Shown: piece by piece, positions 10,069 through 19,275 of the stretch
Position numbering within the stretch: the first letter of the stretch is position 1
Layout of the letters: the number at the start of each line of letters is the position of its first letter
Assembly (NCBI RefSeq): GCF_004802635.2
Contig: NZ_CP046053.1
Span: 62,001-126,000, forward strand
Source: Methylocystis heyeri
Lineage (GTDB): Bacteria > Pseudomonadota > Alphaproteobacteria > Rhizobiales > Beijerinckiaceae
DNA: 64,000 nucleotides
Reading direction: 5' to 3'
Translations under genes and position numbers: made by a program
Notes under the pieces: model-generated
What the model was told of the DNA's origin: nothing
Database searches by the model: none
The model's input: only the letters and a program-made list of their open reading frames with translations

Positions 10069-11086
10069 CGACTGTCACACCTGAGGTCGTGATCGTGATT
10101 TGCTCGCCGCCGCCGTCCATCGGAGTTCGACTGATCGTGTGGCCGGACGCCTCCTGGTCGAAAATAATTTGAACGCCCTCGTTCGTCCTGATCTGCCGCT
10201 TCCGAGGTCTCGGCACTGCGTTCGCGTTGACGGTGAACGATTCCTCGGACAGGCCCGCCCGGTCGAGCGATCTCCCCAGCGTCTTTCGGATGGGAGAACC
10301 TTCAGGTAGCGGGCCAAAGGCGGCGTTGACCAACGGTTCCAAGTTCTCGGGATCGAATGTGGGTTCTGACCGCAGGGCGTCAAAAATGCGTTCCATGCCG
10401 TTGCGGCGAACCGATTCCGGGAGGTCTTCCCGGTGCTTCCTGAACGTCTCCTTGAACGCTTCAGCCAGTTTCCCGCTCATGTCGTCGACGTTGTTGACGC
10501 GCTTGGCATACAGGAATTGCGCGAAGTAATCGGAGATGCCGTCCCTTTGGCTCCTGTCCCGCACGGCGATTTTTCCCACGCCGTCGTCGAAACGTATGAG
10601 GGCGACCTTTTGCATCGCCTCGGGCTTCTTGACGAAATTCTCGTTGAGGCGCTGGAGCTTGGCCTTGTTGTGGCCGTCTGAACGCGCCTCGATCTTGTAG
10701 TGGACGACGTCGTCGATGTCGTACTTGATCAAAGCGAATAGAGTGGTCTGTTGTCCCGCCCTGATCTGGAAAAGGAAGAATACGCCATTGCTCGCACTTG
10801 TGATGTGGCGACTATGGAAGTCCCGGGCCATCTCGCTTGAGGACTCTGCAAAAACCGCTGGATCGGCGAGAATTCGCTTCAAGGTGGCTTCTGTTGGAGA
10901 TCTCTCTTTGAACTCGAACAGATTTCCGCCGAGCGCGATGCGGATGCGCCCCACGAAGAAGTCCGTATGTTCCGGCGGAGCGATCTCGTCCAAGATCTGG
11001 GGTTCCTCCACGTCGGGGCCGACGATATGGAAAATCATCCGTTCGATGGTGAGGTTGCCCTTTTCCTCGTCGGTAAGGAACGCCAT
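10031..11086 (-). CDS. NA37/NdpA-type nucleoid-associated protein
   Basis: A protein of 351 residues resembling the 37-kDa nucleoid-associated (NA37, YejK/NdpA) family: an N-terminal alpha/beta region with IERMIFHIVG, a central FFLFQIRAGQQTTLFALIKYD segment and a C-terminal region with DISDYFAQFLYAK-like sequence (GISDYFAQFL is visible). I took the ATG at 11086 because a G-rich site (GGGGGC) precedes it, rather than the longer frame to 11161. E. coli YejK binds double-stranded DNA. Members of the family also occur in defence islands next to unknown membrane proteins, which is the arrangement here. A DNA-sensing partner for the downstream membrane protein is my inference. The family assignment is from sequence style and needs a profile search. 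Confidence 0.65.
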   Translation of the reverse strand: MAFLTDEEKGNLTIERMIFHIVGPDVEEPQILDEIAPPEHTDFFVGRIRIALGGNLFEFKERSPTEATLKRILADPAVFAESSSEMARDFHSRHITSASNGVFFLFQIRAGQQTTLFALIKYDIDDVVHYKIEARSDGHNKAKLQRLNENFVKKPEAMQKVALIRFDDGVGKIAVRDRSQRDGISDYFAQFLYAKRVNNVDDMSGKLAEAFKETFRKHREDLPESVRRNGMERIFDALRSEPTFDPENLEPLVNAAFGPLPEGSPIRKTLGRSLDRAGLSEESFTVNANAVPRPRKRQIRTNEGVQIIFDQEASGHTISRTPMDGGGEQITITTSGVTVDDAEPDDSRRRR

Positions 11087-11550
11087 TCCGAAAAGCCCCC
11101 ATGTCGGTTGAACGCGCCGAAAAAATTCAATTCGAACACATGCACTCACCTTTGCGACCATCAGAGCATACCGGAAATTCTTGTGCCGACGAAATGCGCC
11201 ACGGAAATCGCGAGGCCGTGGGCTCCTCCGACCCCTATCGCCATGTTAGAACATATAGCGAACGTGCGTCGCCTTGTCCATCTCCTGAGGCCCTCATGAG
11301 GTGTGAAGCTTGGAAAGGGGACGGGTCCGTGCTTGGGATCGGAAGTTCCCTCCCGCCCGGCTTTAACGGGTTTTGCTGATTTACGGCCTCCCGGAAGCCC
11401 CCGGTCGGCCTCACCCGTTTGCTTCTCGCCCCACGCCGCACCGTGTGGCGGGAGGGGTCTTTCACCCCTCGGAGTTGTCGGTAGTTGAGCATCTAACCCG
11501 GTGGGATTTTCCTTTCTGCTTAGAGAGTTAGAGGGCTGCGCTTGGCGCAC
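11087..11550. other. Intergenic stretch between defence block and ArdC block
   Basis: No convincing gene is seen. It contains a short hairpin at 11452-11470 (arms GAGGGGT and ACCCCTC around CTTTC) without a T-run, and G/C-rich sequence leading to the structured ardC leader. It probably holds the promoters for the leftward NA37 operon and the rightward ardC gene, though I cannot place -35/-10 boxes with confidence. It also marks a change of gene style and may be the insertion border of the defence block. Confidence 0.4.
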
Positions 11551-11597
11551 CGACGGGTTTAGGGCTGCGAGAGAGGCTCGCGGCGCCCGTCGCGGAG
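11551..11597 (+). promoter_or_regulatory. Structured leader hairpin of ardC, matching the parB leader
   Basis: An outer stem (CGACGGG at 11551-11557 with CCCGTCG at 11586-11592) and an inner stem (GCGAG at 11567-11571 with CTCGC at 11577-11581) enclose a GA-rich loop. The ribosome site GGAG at 11594-11597 lies 1 bp after the stem and 7 bp before the ATG. The same design precedes parB with paired base changes, which suggests a conserved RNA structure controlling translation. Confidence 0.55.
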
Positions 11598-11604
11598 ACT
11601 CGCG

Positions 11605-12567
11605 ATGTCACGTTCGGCTGCTCGCGCTCGTTCCGGTCAAGACCGAACGAGCCTTTATCAAGAAATCACCGACAAAATCGTCGCCGAGCTGGAAGCTGGC
11701 CGGGCGCCTTGGGTCCAGCCCTGGGGAACGGCGGCGGCGAAGGCGACCATCGCCATGCCGCGGAACGCATCGACCCATCGCAGGTATTCAGGAATCAATG
11801 TGCTGATCCTCTGGGGCGCCGTCATCGAACGCGGCTTCTCCACCCAGAGTTGGCTGACCTTCCGCCAGGCGCTCGGCCTCGGCGGCAATGTCAGGAAGGG
11901 TGAGCGCGGCACGACCGTCGTCTATGCCGACCGCTTCACGCCGGAGGACGAACGCCGCCGAGTGGAGCAGACTGGTGAAGAGCCTGGCGCGATCCCGTTC
12001 CTCAAACGCTTCACCGTCTTCAACACCGACCAATGCGAGGGCCTGCCAGAGGAGATAACCAAGGTCGCGCCCCCACCTCCGCCAGGCCTGATCGAGCCGC
12101 GGGCCGAGGCGTTGATCGCCGCCACCGGCGCGGATTTTCGCATCGGCGGCGCGCGCGCCTTCTACAGCCCGACGCACGACTTCATACAGGTGCCGCCTCC
12201 GCAAGCCTATTTCGAGCCGATCAACTGGCACCGGACGGCCTGCCACGAACTCGCGCATTGGGTTGGACACAAGTCTCGCCTCGCCCGCGACCTGTCCGGT
12301 TCCTATGGCTCGAAAGCCTATGCGCGCGAGGAGTTGATTGCGGAAATGGCGGGCGCCTTCGTATGCGCGTCGCTCGGCATCGTGCCGACCGTGCGCCACG
12401 CCGACTATCTCGGATCCTGGTTGACCGTGCTGCGCGAGGACGATCGCGCCATCGTCCGCGCCGCCAGCGCGGCATCGAAGGCGGCCGACTATCTGCTGGC
12501 GTTCCAGCCCGATCATGTCGAACCCGGCGCCGCCAAAGTGACGACCAGCGAGGTCGCGGCGGCGTGA
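11605..12567 (+). CDS. ardC: ArdC-like antirestriction protein (zincin metalloprotease fold)
   Basis: A 320-residue ArdC family protein. The N-terminal half is the ssDNA-binding domain (DUF1738), opening with TSLYQEITDKIVAELEAGRAPW and containing YSGINVLIL and FRQALGLGGNVRKGE. The C-terminal half is a zincin-like domain with the metal motif HELAH at about residues 215-219, followed by a GYx-type EELIAEMAGAF element that supplies the third ligand region. ArdC proteins coat or protect incoming single-stranded plasmid DNA and help it escape host restriction during conjugation. The ATG at 11605 is set by GGAG 7 bp upstream. Presence beside parB-like and sno genes is typical of alphaproteobacterial conjugative elements. 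Confidence 0.9.
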   Translation: MSRSAARARSGQDRTSLYQEITDKIVAELEAGRAPWVQPWGTAAAKATIAMPRNASTHRRYSGINVLILWGAVIERGFSTQSWLTFRQALGLGGNVRKGERGTTVVYADRFTPEDERRRVEQTGEEPGAIPFLKRFTVFNTDQCEGLPEEITKVAPPPPPGLIEPRAEALIAATGADFRIGGARAFYSPTHDFIQVPPPQAYFEPINWHRTACHELAHWVGHKSRLARDLSGSYGSKAYAREELIAEMAGAFVCASLGIVPTVRHADYLGSWLTVLREDDRAIVRAASAASKAADYLLAFQPDHVEPGAAKVTTSEVAAA

Positions 12568-12665
12568 TGACGATTGCGCCCGTGTTTTCGGAAAGCTGCT
12601 TTTCCCGTTTCGGGCTCCTCTGGGTCCACGATCTCGAAGAGAGGGAGAGGAAGGCTTCAGTTTTT

Positions 12666-12711
12666 GTGACGGGTTTGGCGGAGAGAGAGGCTCTCCGCGC
12701 CCGTCACGGAG
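12666..12711 (+). promoter_or_regulatory. Structured leader hairpin of the parB-like gene
   Basis: Outer stem GTGACGGG (12666-12673) with CCCGTCAC (12700-12707) and inner stem GGAGAG (12680-12685) with CTCTCC (12691-12696). The ribosome site GGAG at 12708-12711 directly follows the outer stem and the ATG is at 12721. Compared with the ardC leader, both the outer stem (T-A for C-G) and the inner stem differ by changes that keep pairing, while the GA-rich loop and the GGAGACT ribosome region are kept. Confidence 0.55.
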
Positions 12712-12720
12712 ACTACCGAG

Positions 12721-14814
12721 ATGGCTACAGCCGTTCAGAAGATCACGCTCAGCGCCTCGCGCGATATCCCGTTCAACAAGCTCGTTTTGTCGCAGTCGAA
12801 CGTCCGGCGCGTAAAGGCCGGCGTCTCGATCGAGGAACTGGCGGAGGACATTGCCCGCCGCACACTCTTGCAGAGCCTCAACGTCCGGGCGGTCCTCGAC
12901 GCCGAGGGCAAGGAAACCGGCATGTTCGAGATTCCGGCGGGCGGGCGCCGCTATCGGGCGCTTGAGTTGCTGGTCAAGCAGAAGCGCCTCGCCAAGACCG
13001 CGCCCGTTCCTTGCGTGGTGCGCGAAGGCGGCATCGCGGAGGAGGATTCGCTGGCGGAGAACGTCCAGCGCGTGGCGCTGCATCCGCTCGACCAATTTCG
13101 CGCCTTCCAGGCGTTGCGCGACAAAGGTCTCGGCGAGGAGGAAATCGCCGCGCGGTTCTTCGTCAGCCCGACCGTGGTGAAGCAGCGGCTGCGCCTCGCC
13201 GCCGTGTCCGAAAAACTGCTCGAAGTTTACGCCGAAGACGGCATGACGCTGGAGCAGCTCATGGCGTTCACGGTCAACGGCGATCACGCGCGCCAGGAAC
13301 AGGTCTGGGAGGGATTGTCTCCTTCACACAACCGCGAGCCCTACTACATCCGCCGCCAGCTCACCGACGGCGCCGTCCGCGCCTCGGATCGGCGCGCGCG
13401 CTTCGTTGGGGTTGAAGCCTATGAGGCCGCCGGCGGCATGGTCATGCGCGATCTCTTTCAACATGACGAGGGCGGCTGGTTGCAGGATCCGGCGTTGCTC
13501 GATCGCCTGGCGATCGAAAAACTTCAGACCGAGGCCGAAGCCTTGCAGGCCGAAGGTTGGAAATGGATCTCTGTCGCGCCCGACTTCCCCTATGGCCACA
13601 CCGCCGGTCTGCGCCGCCTTGTCGGCGCGACCGTGGAGCTCACCGAGGACGAGCGGGCGAGCTTTGACGCCCTGCAGGCCGAAAACGAGGCGCTCGAAGC
13701 GCAATATGCGAGAGCCGACGAATTGCCCGACGAAATCGACCAACGGCTCGGCGAAATCGAGACCGCGCTCGCGGCTTTCGATAACCGGCCCGTGACCTAT
13801 GAGCAGGCCGAGATCGCCCGTGCCGGCGCCTTCGTCAGCATCGACGACGAAGGCGCTCTGCGCGTTGAGCGCGGCTTCGTCCGCCCCGAGGACGAAGCGC
13901 CGGTCGAATCCGTCACCGGCGGTGAAAGCGACACACCGCGGATCGCCGGCCCCGACAATGTGGTTCAGGGGACCGTCATCACGATCGGCGGCGCCCAAAA
14001 TTCTGATGGCGACACGTCGGAGGAGGACGACGCCATCCGTCCGCTCTCGGATCGGCTCGTGACCGAACTCACAGCCGATCGCACCCTTGCGTTGCGAGAT
14101 GCATTGGCCAATGAGCCGAACGTCGCCTTCCAGGCGGTGCTGCACGCGCTGTGCCTCTCGGCGTTCTATCGTGCCTCCAACAGCTGCCTGGAGATCACGG
14201 CGAAGAACTCCGGCTTCAGCGCGCAGGCGCCGGGGCTGGCGGAGACTGCCTCGGCCAGGGCCATCGACGCCCGGCACGAGCAATGGGCCACGCGATTGCC
14301 GGAGAATCCGGCCGATCTTTGGGACGCGCTGACGGCGTTCGAGCACGAAAATAAAGCGGCGCTGTTCGCTCATTGCGCCGCGCTCACCGTGAACGTGGTC
14401 AAAGAGCCGTGGAACCGGCGTCCGGACGCCTTCGCACATGGCGACCAGCTCGCCCGCGCCGTCGATCTCGACATGGCCGCCGCCGGCTGGCGGCCTACCG
14501 TCGAGAACTATCTCGGCCGGGTTCCGAAGGTTCGCATTATCGAAGCCGTGCGCGAGGCGAAGGGCGAGCATTCGGCGCGGCTCATCGAGCATCTGAAGAA
14601 AGCCGACATGGCGAGGGAGGCCGAGCGGCTGCTCGACGGCGCGGGCTGGCTGCCCGAGCCGCTGCGTGTCGCGCAGACCGGGATGGAGGCCGACGCGCCT
14701 ACGGCTGAGGTTGGCGAGGCCGAGGCTCTGCCGGATTTCCTTGGCGAAGACGAAGACGACGCGCAACTCGAGGCCGAGGAAGAACAGCCGCACGCGGCCG
14801 CCGCAGCCGAATAA
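12721..14814 (+). CDS. ParB/RepB-type nuclease-partition protein, large form
   Basis: A 697-residue ParB/RepB/Spo0J family protein. Residues 15-110 are the ParB N-terminal domain: LVLSQSNVRR, then the nucleotide-binding signatures AGGRRYRALELLV and ENVQRVALHPLDQFRAF. Residues about 125-180 form the helix-turn-helix with EEIAARFFVSPTVVKQRLRLAAVSEKLL. The remaining 500 residues are acidic and coiled-coil rich (EALEAQYARADELPDEIDQ) and end in an acidic tail. Length is about twice that of chromosomal ParB, which is typical of the ParB-like proteins found with ardC and sno on plasmids. No ParA partner is adjacent, so it may act as a CTPase-type DNA binder in stability or regulation rather than as part of a standard partition pair. 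ATG is set by GGAG 9 bp upstream. Confidence 0.85.
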   Translation: MATAVQKITLSASRDIPFNKLVLSQSNVRRVKAGVSIEELAEDIARRTLLQSLNVRAVLDAEGKETGMFEIPAGGRRYRALELLVKQKRLAKTAPVPCVVREGGIAEEDSLAENVQRVALHPLDQFRAFQALRDKGLGEEEIAARFFVSPTVVKQRLRLAAVSEKLLEVYAEDGMTLEQLMAFTVNGDHARQEQVWEGLSPSHNREPYYIRRQLTDGAVRASDRRARFVGVEAYEAAGGMVMRDLFQHDEGGWLQDPALLDRLAIEKLQTEAEALQAEGWKWISVAPDFPYGHTAGLRRLVGATVELTEDERASFDALQAENEALEAQYARADELPDEIDQRLGEIETALAAFDNRPVTYEQAEIARAGAFVSIDDEGALRVERGFVRPEDEAPVESVTGGESDTPRIAGPDNVVQGTVITIGGAQNSDGDTSEEDDAIRPLSDRLVTELTADRTLALRDALANEPNVAFQAVLHALCLSAFYRASNSCLEITAKNSGFSAQAPGLAETASARAIDARHEQWATRLPENPADLWDALTAFEHENKAALFAHCAALTVNVVKEPWNRRPDAFAHGDQLARAVDLDMAAAGWRPTVENYLGRVPKVRIIEAVREAKGEHSARLIEHLKKADMAREAERLLDGAGWLPEPLRVAQTGMEADAPTAEVGEAEALPDFLGEDEDDAQLEAEEEQPHAAAAAE

Positions 14815-14879
14815 CCCTCCAACCGCCGGGCGGCCAAAACCGTCCGGCGCACATTTCCCCATCCAATTCTATCCGAAAG

Positions 14880-14902
14880 CCCGGCCATCGCGCCGGGTTT
14901 TT
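14880..14902 (+). terminator. Intrinsic terminator after parB
   Basis: Stem CCCGGC (14880-14885) and GCCGGG (14892-14897) with a 6-nt loop, followed directly by five T. It lies 65 bp past the parB stop and 20 bp before the next start, so the next gene may need its own promoter or readthrough. Confidence 0.65.
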
Positions 14903-14922
14903 GCATTTCTGAAGGACAGAAC

Positions 14923-15681
14923 ATGGCCGACTATCACTCGCCGACGGTCGTTCAACCGGCGATTTTGAACACCGACATGACGGCGCTCGAACGCCTGCTG
15001 TTGACGCACATCTTCGAGACTGCGGCGGACGGCGACGGACTCTATTTCTTCGCGGAGACGTCACCGCAGGATCATTTCGAGCTGCCGATCGAAACGATCC
15101 GCGCCGCGCTCGCCGCCTCGGACGGCGTTCCCAGCGAAGCCGTCGCATTCGTGCGCGAACAATTGAAAGAGGCGGGCGACGACGATGAGTACGTCGATCT
15201 CGATCTCAGCCAGACATCGTTCGAGTTCCTGTTTCAAGGCATCGTCAAGCGCTCGGCGACGCTCGATCACGTCACCATCGTCACGTCATTCACCTGCACA
15301 AAGATGCGCCCGGATGGATTTGGCGGCATGGCCGTGCTCGTCACCGCCGATGCGATCAAGGGCAAGAGCACCGAGGACATTCTCGGCGATTTTTTGGACG
15401 AGACCGAGCATGGTCCGCTCGCGACCGCGCCGGGCTTTGGCGTCCATGTCCTGCTGCGGCTTCACGAAGCGAAGGTTCGCGCGCAGATCGCCCAAATCAT
15501 CGAGACCGACCAGACGCTGACGCCGATCGCCGCCGGTGCCGTCACGAACGCCGACATTCGCGCCGGCTGCATCAATGTGGCCGAGCGGACGAACCTTGCA
15601 GAGGAACAGGATGCGGCGGTTTTCAAGGCCGCCTTGGCCGCCATCCACGAAGCCGAGCAACGGCTCGCTCCGGCCAGCTGA
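14923..15681 (+). CDS. Conserved plasmid protein of unknown function
   Basis: A 252-residue soluble, acidic protein I cannot assign to a characterised family. It opens with a MADYHSPTVVQPAI segment, then a compact alpha/beta region with LERLLLTHIFETAADGDGLYFF, and a C-terminal half with MAVLVTADAIKGKSTEDIL and HVLLRLHEAKVRAQIAQII. No signal peptide, membrane helix or catalytic motif is seen. It sits between the ParB-like gene and a DUF6927-like gene, the usual place for a short conserved protein in this backbone. A role in copy control or regulation of transfer is only a guess. Ribosome site GAAGGA at 14911-14916. Confidence 0.7.
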   Translation: MADYHSPTVVQPAILNTDMTALERLLLTHIFETAADGDGLYFFAETSPQDHFELPIETIRAALAASDGVPSEAVAFVREQLKEAGDDDEYVDLDLSQTSFEFLFQGIVKRSATLDHVTIVTSFTCTKMRPDGFGGMAVLVTADAIKGKSTEDILGDFLDETEHGPLATAPGFGVHVLLRLHEAKVRAQIAQIIETDQTLTPIAAGAVTNADIRAGCINVAERTNLAEEQDAAVFKAALAAIHEAEQRLAPAS

Positions 15682-15782
15682 TCGCCGGAATTTTTTACCC
15701 ATCAAGACGGCGCCCGCGTCGCCAACACGCGCCGTCTTCATCCTCCTCCAATTCTTCATCGACCCAATGCAAGGACACGCCG

Positions 15783-16382
15783 ATGGGCTGGCTCTACATG
15801 CAATCCCTCAAGGGCCATTCAGGCCCGCGCCAATATCTCGACGCTCAGTTCACCTTCGAGCGTCCCGAGGCAACATCGAAAGTGCTACGGTCGGCGCTCG
15901 TCGGCATGCGCGTCTATTACGCCGCCGTGGAACAGATACGCACCGCGTCCGGCGAGCGCGAGGTCTGGGCGTTGATCTGTCTCGTCCGCTACAATCCGCG
16001 CGACCCGGAAGGCTACATCTTCGGCTACAAGGATATCGAAGAATCGATGGGGCCGCATGAATGCGATTGCCCCGAGACGATCCTCGATCTGCTGACGCCG
16101 ACGGATCGCCCTTACGCACAGCAATGGCGGGCTCGCTGCCTCGTATCCGCCGCCGCCCGTCGCGCCAGGGCCGCCAAACCGAAGCCGCGCGCGGGGCAGG
16201 TGATCGTCTTCGACGAACCCCTCTCCTTTTCCGATGGCCGAAGTTTTGACCGGCTCGAGGTCGTCGCCAATCCGCGCAGTCATCGCACCGCGCTGTTTCG
16301 CGCGCCCGGCTCCAGCTGCCTCTACCGCATTCCTAACATCAAGAGCCGGAGCTACCGCCTCGTCGAGCCGCCGCCGACATGA
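15783..16382 (+). CDS. DUF6927-like conserved plasmid protein
   Basis: A 199-residue basic protein beginning MGWLYMQSLKGHSGPRQYL. It contains an aromatic alpha/beta core (REVWALICLVRYNPRDPEGY, IFGYKDIEESMGP) and a conserved-looking CDCPETILDLLTPTD segment. I recall proteins with this MGWLYM opening and the 'YKDMDE.MGP' feature as DUF6927 members carried next to sno and parB on alphaproteobacterial elements, but I cannot verify the number. The function is unknown. The Cys pair near residue 98-100 could bind metal. The ATG at 15783 follows AAGGAC at 15771-15776. It is upstream of the sno gene in the same direction. Confidence 0.65.
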   Translation: MGWLYMQSLKGHSGPRQYLDAQFTFERPEATSKVLRSALVGMRVYYAAVEQIRTASGEREVWALICLVRYNPRDPEGYIFGYKDIEESMGPHECDCPETILDLLTPTDRPYAQQWRARCLVSAAARRARAAKPKPRAGQVIVFDEPLSFSDGRSFDRLEVVANPRSHRTALFRAPGSSCLYRIPNIKSRSYRLVEPPPT

Positions 16383-16552
16383 GCGCGCGTTCGCTCGGCT
16401 GGTGACATCGAAGGGTTCGGCGCGCGGCGCCGGACCCTTTTCTTCTTGGACGCCCCGAGAGGGAGAGGACGGCCGGGAAGGGGTTGAGCCGGCGGAGTCG
16501 AGAGAGAGCGCCCCGGCGGCTCGGCCTGTTCCCGCTCTCCCGAGGTTCCCCC

Positions 16553-19210
16553 ATGACGAATGTTTTCGCTTCCGCGTCCGGCCTCGCGGCGGCGCCGCTG
16601 TCCGCTGCGCCTAACGGCGTCCACCCGGCCACTTGCGTTGCCGAGGCCGCCCAACGCCTCCTTCCTCATCTCCAGCGCGGCCAGCGCATCGACGCCGCCG
16701 CGTTGCGTGCCGCGATGGACGCCGCCTTTGGAGGCTCCGACAGTGAAGGCGCATGGGACTGGAAAACAGCCTATGACGCCTGCGAGGCGGCGACGGTGCT
16801 GTTCCTGCGCAAATTCGGCCCGGCCATGCGTGCGCGAGCCGCGTCACCCGCCGCGTTGCTCCCGATGCTGGAAAAGATCGCGGGCCTTCTCCCCACGCAT
16901 ACGCGCCGCTCGCAGGAGAGCCAGGCTCTTCAGCAATTCTCGACGCCGATCCCGCTCGGACTCGCCGTGAGCGTCGCCGCCGCGGTCACGCCGGCCGATG
17001 TGGTGCTGGAGCCTTCGGCGGGAACTGGATTGCTTGCCATCTTCGCCGAATTTTTTGGCGCATCGCTCGTTCTCAACGAACTTGCCGAGACCCGAGCGGC
17101 ACTGCTGCACAATCTCTTTCTCGGCGTCGGCGTCACCCGCTTCGACGCCGCGCAGATCGACGATCATCTCGACGCCGGCGTCACGCCGAGCGTCGTGCTG
17201 ATGAATCCGCCGTTCTCCGCGCTCGCCAACGTCGATCGCCGCATGGCCGACGCGGCGTTGCGTCACATCTCCTCGGCGCTGTCGCGTCTGACTGACGGCG
17301 GGCGTCTCGCCGCGATCACCGGGGCGAGTTTCGCGCCAGACAATCCGGCATGGGCCACCGCTTTTGTCCGCCTTCAGGAACGCGGCCGCGTCGTTTTCTC
17401 GGCGGCGATCGACGGCGCCGTCTATGCGAAACACGGCACGACCATCGACACGCGGCTGACCGTGATCGACAAAATTCCCGCCAACGATCCGACGATGTTT
17501 CCAGCGTCACCTGGTGTAGCGCCCGATGTAGCGACATTGCTCGGCTGGATCACGCAATCCGTACCGCCAAGGCTGCCGACGTCTACCAGCGTCGTCGCGC
17601 CAATTGTCGCCCAATCAATTGTCGCGCGCTCTTCGCGCCCGGTCATAGCGCGTCGATCTACGGCTCCCGCTTCGACCAACGAACCCGAGGCCCTCGAACT
17701 CGCTTATGAGACCATCGATTGGAAGCCGGTCAATGGCCATCGCATCACCGATGCGCTCTATGAGGAATACGCGATTCAGTCGATCCGCATACCCGGCGCA
17801 AAGGCTCACCCCACGAAGCTGGTGCAATCGGCGGCGATGGCCTCGGTCGCGCCGCCCAAGCCGAGCTATCGACCGCATCTGCCCGCCAGGGTCATTTCGG
17901 ATGGCCTGCTGTTGGACGCGCAGATTGAGAGCGTCATTCACGCCGGCGAGGCCCATGCCGGCCAGCTCGCCGGATCATGGAACGTCGACGAGACCTTCGA
18001 CATCGTCACCGCCGCGCCCGGCGACGCCGAGAACACCGTTCGCTTTCGCAGAGGCTGGTTCCTCGGCGACGGCACCGGCGCCGGCAAGGGTCGCCAAGTC
18101 GCTGGCGTCCTGCTCGACAATTGGCTCAAGGGCCGCCGCCGCGCGGTCTGGGTTTCAAAATCCGACAAGCTGATCGAAGACGCCCAGCGCGACTGGTCGG
18201 CGCTCGGACAGGAACGGCTGCTGGTGACGCCGCTCTCGCGCTTTCGTCAGGGAACGCCGATCCGACTGCCTGAAGGCATCCTGTTCACCACCTACGCCAC
18301 GCTGCGCTCCGACGCCCGCGACGAAAAGGCCTCGCGCGTAAAACAGATCGTCGATTGGCTGGGCTGCGATTTCGACGGCGTGATCGTCTTCGACGAAAGC
18401 CACGCGATGCAGAACGCCGCCGGGGGCAGGGGGGAACGGGGCGATCAAGCCGCCTCGCAGCAGGGCCGCGCCGGCCTGCGCCTTCAGCATGCGCTTCCCG
18501 AGGCCCGCGTCGTCTATGTTTCGGCGACGGGCGCCACCACGGTTCACAATCTCGCCTACGCCCAGCGGCTCGGCTTGTGGGGAGGGGAAGACTTTCCCTT
18601 CGCCAGCCGCGCCGAGTTCGTGGAGGCGATCGAGGCGGGCGGCGTCGCGGCGATGGAAGTACTGGCTCGCGATCTCAAGGCGCTCGGCCTCTATGCGGCG
18701 CGCTCGCTTTCATACGAGGGCGTCGAATACGATCTGCTCGAACATCGCCTGAGCGATGAGCAGATCGCAATCTACGACGCCTACGCGGGAGCGTTCGGCG
18801 TCATCCACAATAATCTCGACGCCGCGCTCGAGGCCGCCAATGTCACCAGCGACAATGGCACGCTGAACAGACAGGCCAAATCCGCCGCGCGTTCGGCCTT
18901 CGAGAGCGCCAAGCAGCGCTTCTTCAATCACCTCATCACCGCGATGAAGACGCCCTCGCTGATCGCATCGGTCGATCGCGACCTCGCCTCGGGTCATGCC
19001 GCCGTGATCCAGATCGTTTCGACCGGCGAGGCGCTGATGGAACGTCGCCTCGCGGAGATTCCAACCGACGAATGGGGCGACGTGCAGGTCGACATTACCC
19101 CGCGCGAATATGTCTTATCCCGATCTCGGGATAACACATATTCTGCCACGTTGCCCGATATGCCGAGTGGCCGTGACGACTCCCCGGTTTTGCGGGGGAA
19201 AGCTCGATGA
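16553..19210 (+). pseudogene. Strawberry-notch-like methylase/helicase, 5' half, cut by the RIT element
   Basis: This half holds an N-terminal methyltransferase-like domain (EPSAGTGLLAIF near residue 155 and NPPFSA near 219) and the first helicase lobe: Walker A GDGTGAGKGRQ near 505 and DESH box (VFDESHAMQ) near 613. Native sequence stops at GAATATGT (19106-19113); the frame then reads about 32 residues of foreign sequence from the RIT terminus and ends at the TGA at 19208-19210. The second helicase lobe is on the far side of the element (22901-24697). Intact Sno proteins of this class have about 1,450 residues, matching the sum of both halves. Start ATG at 16553; the upstream GA-rich leader resembles the ardC and parB leaders only weakly. 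The helicase is probably inactive unless the halves associate. Confidence 0.85.
19106..19143. repeat. 38-bp near-perfect palindrome at the left RIT junction
   Basis: GAATATGT, then TTATCCCGA, a 2-bp centre and TCGGGATAA, then ACATATTC: 17 of 18 arm positions pair. The right end has only GAATATGT joined straight to sno, so the ends are asymmetric. The palindrome could be the crossover or recombinase binding site, or sequence carried over from a previous insertion site. Confidence 0.8.
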
Positions 19211-19233
19211 TTGCGCGGCATAATTTTTCTCCT
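19136..19233 (+). repeat. RIT left inverted repeat, 98 bp
   Basis: Matches the reverse complement of 22811-22908 at 97 of 98 positions (one C/A difference). The outer end is ACATATTCTGCC and the inner end TAATTTTTCTCCT. The inner end of each copy, read outward from the element, is a ribosome site plus ATG. Confidence 0.93.
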
Positions 19234-19275
19234 CTCGCTACGGTCCTTCGTTTTTGTTCAAACGAAGGGACCAAC

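Noticed and set aside
12721-14814. A ParAB partition locus or replication origin around the ParB-like gene
   Set aside because: No ParA or RepABC-type gene and no iterated sites lie nearby; the ParA-like ATPase at 41935 belongs to the tra operon.
11788-14862. Long minus-strand open frames opposite ardC and parB (about 500 aa each)
   Set aside because: They are Arg/His/Gly-rich shadows of high-GC genes, lack ribosome sites and family motifs, while the plus-strand proteins show clear ArdC and ParB signatures.
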